From contig JALUXQ010000167.1 in the NCBI GenBank assembly GCA_027013265.1, positions 1 through 9,225 on the forward strand: a stretch of DNA of 9,225 bases, given 5' to 3'. The stretch is from Campylobacteraceae bacterium. Its GTDB lineage: Bacteria; Campylobacterota; Campylobacteria; Campylobacterales; Sulfurospirillaceae. The translations under genes were made by a program, and so were the position numbers. Of the stretch, positions 6,164 to 9,225 are shown piece after piece (the first letter of the stretch is position 1; every line of letters starts with the position of its first letter). The notes beneath the pieces are model-generated. The model did not search any database. It was not told where the DNA came from and worked only from the letters and a program-made list of their open reading frames with translations.

Positions 6164-7434
6164 AGTGGTACCACTCAATAATTACTAAAATTTCTCTGAT
6201 ATTTCTCTTGGCAATTGCTGGAATCATCGCTATTTTATATACTCTTATGATTCATCAGATGCAAAGAGATTTGACAAATTCGGAGCAGATTGCTAGATTT
6301 GCGATTCACTCTGCATATGATGAAAGAAGCAGAAAAATTAACTACAAAAGTTTGCAAAATGCTGGTTTGGTAATCGTTAAAAATAGAGAATTGAGAAAAA
6401 AAATACTATCAAATAGCATGTTATTAAATACTCATCAAAGAACTTCAAGTATGATGCAAAACATGATGAGCTCCAAAATGATGAAAAGAGTCATGAACCT
6501 TAGTGTAAGGTCGATTATTTACCATAAAAAAATGTACATTATTTTAAAGAGAAGAGATAGAAGAGTAGTAGTGTTTGAGACTCCTTTCAAGAAAGAGATT
6601 TTTCCATCTATTCTATTTCCGATGTTAGCAATTTTATTTGTCATTTTACTCTATATCGCAATTATTAAAAATATTTTACCTCTTTATACTCTCAAAAAGA
6701 AGATAAAACAGTTTGCAGATGGAGACTATGAGATAGATTGCAAAAGTGAAAATAGAGATGAAATAGGAGTTTTGGCAAATGAGTTTAATGAAGCTGTTCA
6801 AAAGATAAAAAGCCTCAGAGACTCAAGACAACTTTTTCTAAGAAACATCATGCATGAGCTTAAAACTCCCATAGCAAAAGGAAAATTTGTAACAGAAATC
6901 ACTAAAGATGAAAATCTAAAATTAGTTTTAGGGAATATTTTTAACCGCCAAGAATCTCTCATAAGTGAGTTTGCAAGGATAGAGAAGCTAAATGCAAATG
7001 AACTTCAACTAGACACCAAAGAGTATCTCTTGGAAGATATCGTTGATTTTGCACAAGATATTTTAAATCATGATGACTCAAAAATAGAGAAAAATCTAAC
7101 CCCTGTAAAATTAAAAGTGGATTTTGAGCTTTTTGGTACAGCTTTAAAAAATTTACTCGATAATGGTATAAATTATTCTGTTGATTCAAAAGTAAAAATC
7201 TATAATGATGATAAGAAAATCACAATTTCAAATAGAGGGGAGGAGCTAGAATTTCCTCTTCAAAATTATGCACAACCATATTTCTTGAAGGGTAAAAAAC
7301 AGAAAAGCTCTCGTGGACTCGGTTTTGGACTCTATATAGTGTGGCATATAGTAAAACTACATAATATGCAAATTCACTACAGAAGAGATAATGGAAGAAA
7401 TATTTTTGAGATTTCATTACCAAGCTCTTTTTAA
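6160..7434 (+). CDS. ArsS-like membrane sensor histidine kinase with a Met-rich periplasmic domain
   Basis: This 424-residue inner-membrane kinase should pair with the preceding regulator. TM1 is about 10-32, the periplasmic sensor about 33-149 and TM2 about 150-170; HAMP runs about 170-222. The HisKA motif is FLRNIMHELKTPIAK with phospho-acceptor His232. The HATPase N-box is NLLDNGINYS (331-340), and the G2 region is SSRGLGFGLYIV (383-394). The usual G1 DxGxG is replaced by ISNRGEEL (356-363), as I recall for the epsilonproteobacterial ArsS-type kinases, so it may still be active. Residues 87-112 contain eight methionines including three Met-Met pairs, plus His92, which suggests soft-metal binding. 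Translation starts at GTG 6160, which overlaps the regulator stop; no strong Shine-Dalgarno is seen, so coupling is likely. No metal efflux gene lies within the window to support a metal role. Confidence 0.93.
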   Translation: MKWYHSIITKISLIFLLAIAGIIAILYTLMIHQMQRDLTNSEQIARFAIHSAYDERSRKINYKSLQNAGLVIVKNRELRKKILSNSMLLNTHQRTSSMMQNMMSSKMMKRVMNLSVRSIIYHKKMYIILKRRDRRVVVFETPFKKEIFPSILFPMLAILFVILLYIAIIKNILPLYTLKKKIKQFADGDYEIDCKSENRDEIGVLANEFNEAVQKIKSLRDSRQLFLRNIMHELKTPIAKGKFVTEITKDENLKLVLGNIFNRQESLISEFARIEKLNANELQLDTKEYLLEDIVDFAQDILNHDDSKIEKNLTPVKLKVDFELFGTALKNLLDNGINYSVDSKVKIYNDDKKITISNRGEELEFPLQNYAQPYFLKGKKQKSSRGLGFGLYIVWHIVKLHNMQIHYRRDNGRNIFEISLPSSF

Positions 7435-7446
7435 TATATATTTAAG

Positions 7447-7452
7447 TATAAT
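7447..7452 (+). promoter_or_regulatory. TATAAT box, probable promoter of the helicase leader
   Basis: A perfect TATAAT sits 13 bases after the kinase stop, preceded by an AT-rich tract and no clear -35. If used, it gives a leader of about 190 bases before the helicase ATG. A second weaker AT-rich -10-like stretch (TTAATATAA, 7633-7641) lies too near the ATG to be the main promoter. Confidence 0.5.
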
Positions 7453-7464
7453 GTAAGCCAATTC

Positions 7465-7487
7465 AGAACTTCTTAAGAGAACTTCTT
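7465..7487 (+). repeat. Perfect 10-bp direct repeat
   Basis: AGAACTTCTT occurs at 7465-7474 and again at 7478-7487, separated by AAG (13-base step). Each copy is nearly palindromic (AGAA-C-TTCT), so it could act as a dimeric protein site or, in RNA, as alternative short hairpins. It lies just downstream of the TATAAT box, where a bound repressor would block elongation or initiation. Confidence 0.6.
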
Positions 7488-7489
7488 CA

Positions 7490-7554
7490 AAACCTGCCAA
7501 GATTTGGGATACCGAGCGAGTATGTAGGTTTTTTACATACTAGTTTACAGGTTT
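7490..7554 (+). ncRNA. Candidate structured leader RNA (three-way junction) upstream of the helicase
   Basis: AAACCTG (7490-7496) pairs perfectly with CAGGTTT (7548-7554), closing a domain. Inside it are hairpin A, CCAA-GAT-TTGG (7497-7507), and hairpin B, AGTATGTA (7519-7526) with TACATACT (7534-7541), a perfect 8-bp stem with a 7-base loop. The 5' strand AAAACCT (7489-7495) is also complementary to AGGTTTT (7526-7532) in the loop of hairpin B, so two competing pairings are possible. I do not recognise a known riboswitch class. It could be a leader that controls helicase expression, or an independent small RNA. Confidence 0.35.
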
Positions 7555-7651
7555 ACCAAAAAGACAAACTAAACTTATGATTTTTATGTAGTGAAGCACG
7601 GCTTTACAGTCAGTTTTCTTATGTGCTGAAAAATTAATATAAAGAGAAAAA

Positions 7652-9106
7652 ATGACAACAACTTTTGACAAGTTTAATTTAGACAGTGATATTTTAAAGG
7701 CTGTAGTAGAGGCTGGCTTCAGAGAGCCAAGCCCCGTTCAAGATGAGGCGATACCTTTGGTATTAGAGGGACATGATATAGTAGCGCAAGCACAAACAGG
7801 TACAGGAAAAACAGCAGCTTTTGGATTGCCAGCTATGAGCATGATTGACTCAAATCAAAAAAGAGTACAAATACTTGTAATCACTCCAACAAGAGAGTTG
7901 GCAACACAAGTGAGCGATGAACTATATACACTTGGAAGATTTAAAAACATCAAAACAGTAACCATATATGGAGGCTCTTCTTACAATAGACAGATAGGTC
8001 TTATCGAAAAAGGCGCTAGTGTAGTGGTTGCAACTCCAGGAAGAATGCTTGATCTTTTAAAAAATGGCAGACTTAAAAATTTTGCTCCACAGACTGTTGT
8101 ACTAGATGAAGCAGACGAGATGCTTGATATGGGATTTTTGGAAGATATAGAGAGTATTTTAAAATTTCTTCCAGATGAGAGACAGACTCTTCTATTTTCT
8201 GCAACTATGCCCGAGCCTATCAAGAGACTTGCAAAGAGAAGATTGAATGATCCAAAATTTGTAAGTATTACACCAAAAGAGCACACTACAAATGAAGATA
8301 TCGAACAACTATACTATGTGATAGAAGAGAGAGAAAGAGATAGTGCACTTATTCGACTCTTAGACTCAGTTGAGCCTGTAAAATCCGTAGTTTTTTGTAG
8401 AACTAAAAAAGAGGTAGATAGGGTCTCTACGCAACTTATGGCGATTGGTTACTCTGCTAGTGGACTTCATGGGGATATGGAGCAAAACCAAAGAGAGAGT
8501 GTCATAAAAGCTTTTAGAAATTCGCAGATTGAGATATTGGTTGCAACTGATGTTGCCGCTAGAGGACTAAATGTGACCAATATATCACATGTATTTAATT
8601 TTCATATACCTTTTGACCCTGAAAGTTATGTACATAGAATTGGCAGAACCGGAAGAGCTGGAAAAAAAGGAACGGCTATAACTCTTGTGACCCCGATGGA
8701 GTATCACAGCATGCAAAGGATAGCGAAAAAGGTAGGAACCAATATAAAGTTTAAGATGGTGCCATCTCTTAGTGATGTAAAAGAGTCACAACTTCAAAAA
8801 ATGGCAAATGAGATAGAAAATGCCCCTTTGCAAGAAAATGCTCAAAAAGTTTTGGATATCTTGGGTGACGATATAAATCTAAGTAAAATTTCTCTAAAAC
8901 TTATCTCAATGCTTATAAACAAAAACTCTTTGCAGGGTCCTAACAAGATTGGATTTGATCAAAAAACATTAGCTAATCTAGTAAAAAGACTAGATGATAG
9001 GAGTGGTAGAGATAGAAATAGAGGTAGAAGAGGTAGAAGCAGAGGAAATGATAGAAATAGAAACTCATCAAGAAGTAGAAGACCTAGAAACAGAAGTAGA
9101 GGATAA
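7652..9106 (+). CDS. ATP-dependent DEAD-box RNA helicase with an Arg-rich C-terminal tail
   Basis: This 484-residue RNA unwinding ATPase probably acts in ribosome assembly and mRNA turnover. All core motifs are intact: Q motif (FREPSPVQ, Gln30), I AQTGTGKT (47-54), Ia PTREL (79-83), Ib TPGR (128-131), II DEAD (152-155), III SAT (183-185), IV VVFCRTKK (246-253), V ATDVAARGLNV (298-308) and VI HRIGRTGRAG (328-337). Residues 370-450 form a helical extension, and 450-484 is a disordered Arg/Gly/Ser/Asn tail that should bind RNA non-specifically. There is no canonical CsdA/DbpA RNA-recognition domain that I can see. The overall form matches DeaD/RhlE-type helicases and the single helicase RhpA of Helicobacter pylori, which I recall partnering RNase J. 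It is preceded by a long, possibly structured leader, consistent with post-transcriptional or cold-shock control (inference). Confidence 0.95.
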   Translation: MTTTFDKFNLDSDILKAVVEAGFREPSPVQDEAIPLVLEGHDIVAQAQTGTGKTAAFGLPAMSMIDSNQKRVQILVITPTRELATQVSDELYTLGRFKNIKTVTIYGGSSYNRQIGLIEKGASVVVATPGRMLDLLKNGRLKNFAPQTVVLDEADEMLDMGFLEDIESILKFLPDERQTLLFSATMPEPIKRLAKRRLNDPKFVSITPKEHTTNEDIEQLYYVIEERERDSALIRLLDSVEPVKSVVFCRTKKEVDRVSTQLMAIGYSASGLHGDMEQNQRESVIKAFRNSQIEILVATDVAARGLNVTNISHVFNFHIPFDPESYVHRIGRTGRAGKKGTAITLVTPMEYHSMQRIAKKVGTNIKFKMVPSLSDVKESQLQKMANEIENAPLQENAQKVLDILGDDINLSKISLKLISMLINKNSLQGPNKIGFDQKTLANLVKRLDDRSGRDRNRGRRGRSRGNDRNRNSSRSRRPRNRSRG

Positions 9107-9155
9107 ACATTATATTAAATATTACTAAAATTAACAAAGTTGACGAAAAAACTAT

Positions 9156-9184
9156 TTGATATTTTTAAAATATTGATGTATAAT
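9156..9184 (+). promoter_or_regulatory. Near-consensus sigma70-type promoter with AT palindrome in its spacer
   Basis: TTGATA (9156-9161), a 17-base spacer and TATAAT (9179-9184), with TG immediately before the -10, make the best promoter in the window. The spacer contains a perfect 15-base inverted repeat, ATATTTT-T-AAAATAT (9159-9173), which overlaps the end of the -35. It could be an operator, or simply AT-rich sequence. It drives the gene starting at 9207. Confidence 0.7.
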
Positions 9185-9196
9185 ACAAAAAAATTT

Positions 9197-9202
9197 AGGA
9201 GG
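9197..9202 (+). promoter_or_regulatory. Strong Shine-Dalgarno (AGGAGG)
   Basis: AGGAGG lies four bases before the ATG at 9207 and confirms that a real, well-translated gene begins at the right edge. Confidence 0.8.
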
Positions 9203-9206
9203 ATAT

Positions 9207-9225
9207 ATGAAAAAGATAGTCTTAG
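9207..9225 (+). CDS. Start of a further gene, cut by the window edge
   Basis: Only MKKIVL and one extra base are visible. The promoter and Shine-Dalgarno directly upstream make the start convincing. The opening Met-Lys-Lys followed by hydrophobic residues is compatible with a signal peptide but far too short to judge. The product cannot be named. Confidence 0.7.

Larger units (their letters stand above)
7435..7651. other. 217-base intergenic region between kinase and helicase
   Basis: No coding sequence is seen in either strand. The left half holds the TATAAT box, the direct repeat and the folded element listed separately. The right half has only a weak long-range pairing, AGCAC (7595-7599) with GTGCT (7623-7627), and an AAAGAG Shine-Dalgarno (7641-7646) before the helicase ATG. 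No T-tailed hairpin terminator for the kinase operon is visible. Confidence 0.6.

Noticed and set aside
7548..7556. The 9-mer CAGGTTTAC, whose reverse complement GTAAACCTG occurs at 2995-3003 in the other spacer, as a shared regulatory element.
   Set aside because: The match does not extend, and a single 9-base match in 9 kb of AT-rich sequence is expected by chance.

Overview
The window looks like chromosomal DNA of a member of Campylobacterota (the former Epsilonproteobacteria), probably a free-living relative of Sulfurimonas, Sulfurovum or Arcobacter. The grounds are low GC with heavy use of AGA and ATA codons, a SelA-SelB-DsbC-like gene order that I recall from Campylobacter, an ArsRS-type two-component pair, and -10-dominated promoters. 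All genes lie on the + strand. I see no mobile element, CRISPR array, tRNA or rRNA.

Region 1 (1-2955) is the selenocysteine insertion operon. It holds selA, cut by the left window edge, and selB, and the two genes overlap by 4 bases. SelA converts seryl-tRNA(Sec) to selenocysteinyl-tRNA(Sec), and SelB carries that tRNA to recoded UGA codons. Neither selC nor a convincing selenoprotein gene is visible here. Region 2 (2956-3816) is a hairpin-bearing spacer followed by an exported DsbC/DsbG-like thiol:disulfide oxidoreductase with a CPFC active site.

Region 3 (3817-7434) is a signalling block. A strong extended -10 promoter drives a membrane-anchored protein made of four PAS domains with no recognisable output domain. 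After 91 bases come an OmpR-type response regulator and a HAMP-containing histidine kinase that overlap by 4 bases. A short direct repeat with an 11-bp step lies upstream of the regulator and may be its own operator. The kinase's periplasmic loop is strikingly methionine-rich, which suggests a soft-metal (Cu(I)/Ag(I)) ligand; this is inference.

Region 4 (7435-9225) begins with a 217-base gap holding a TATAAT box, a perfect 10-bp direct repeat and a potential three-way-junction RNA fold. It leads to a DEAD-box RNA helicase with an Arg-rich tail. The window ends with a near-consensus promoter, a strong Shine-Dalgarno and the first six codons of another gene.

No wholly new system is evident. 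The points most worth checking are the PAS-only protein beside the two-component pair, the Met-rich sensor loop, the repeat upstream of the regulator, and the possible structured leader of the helicase.
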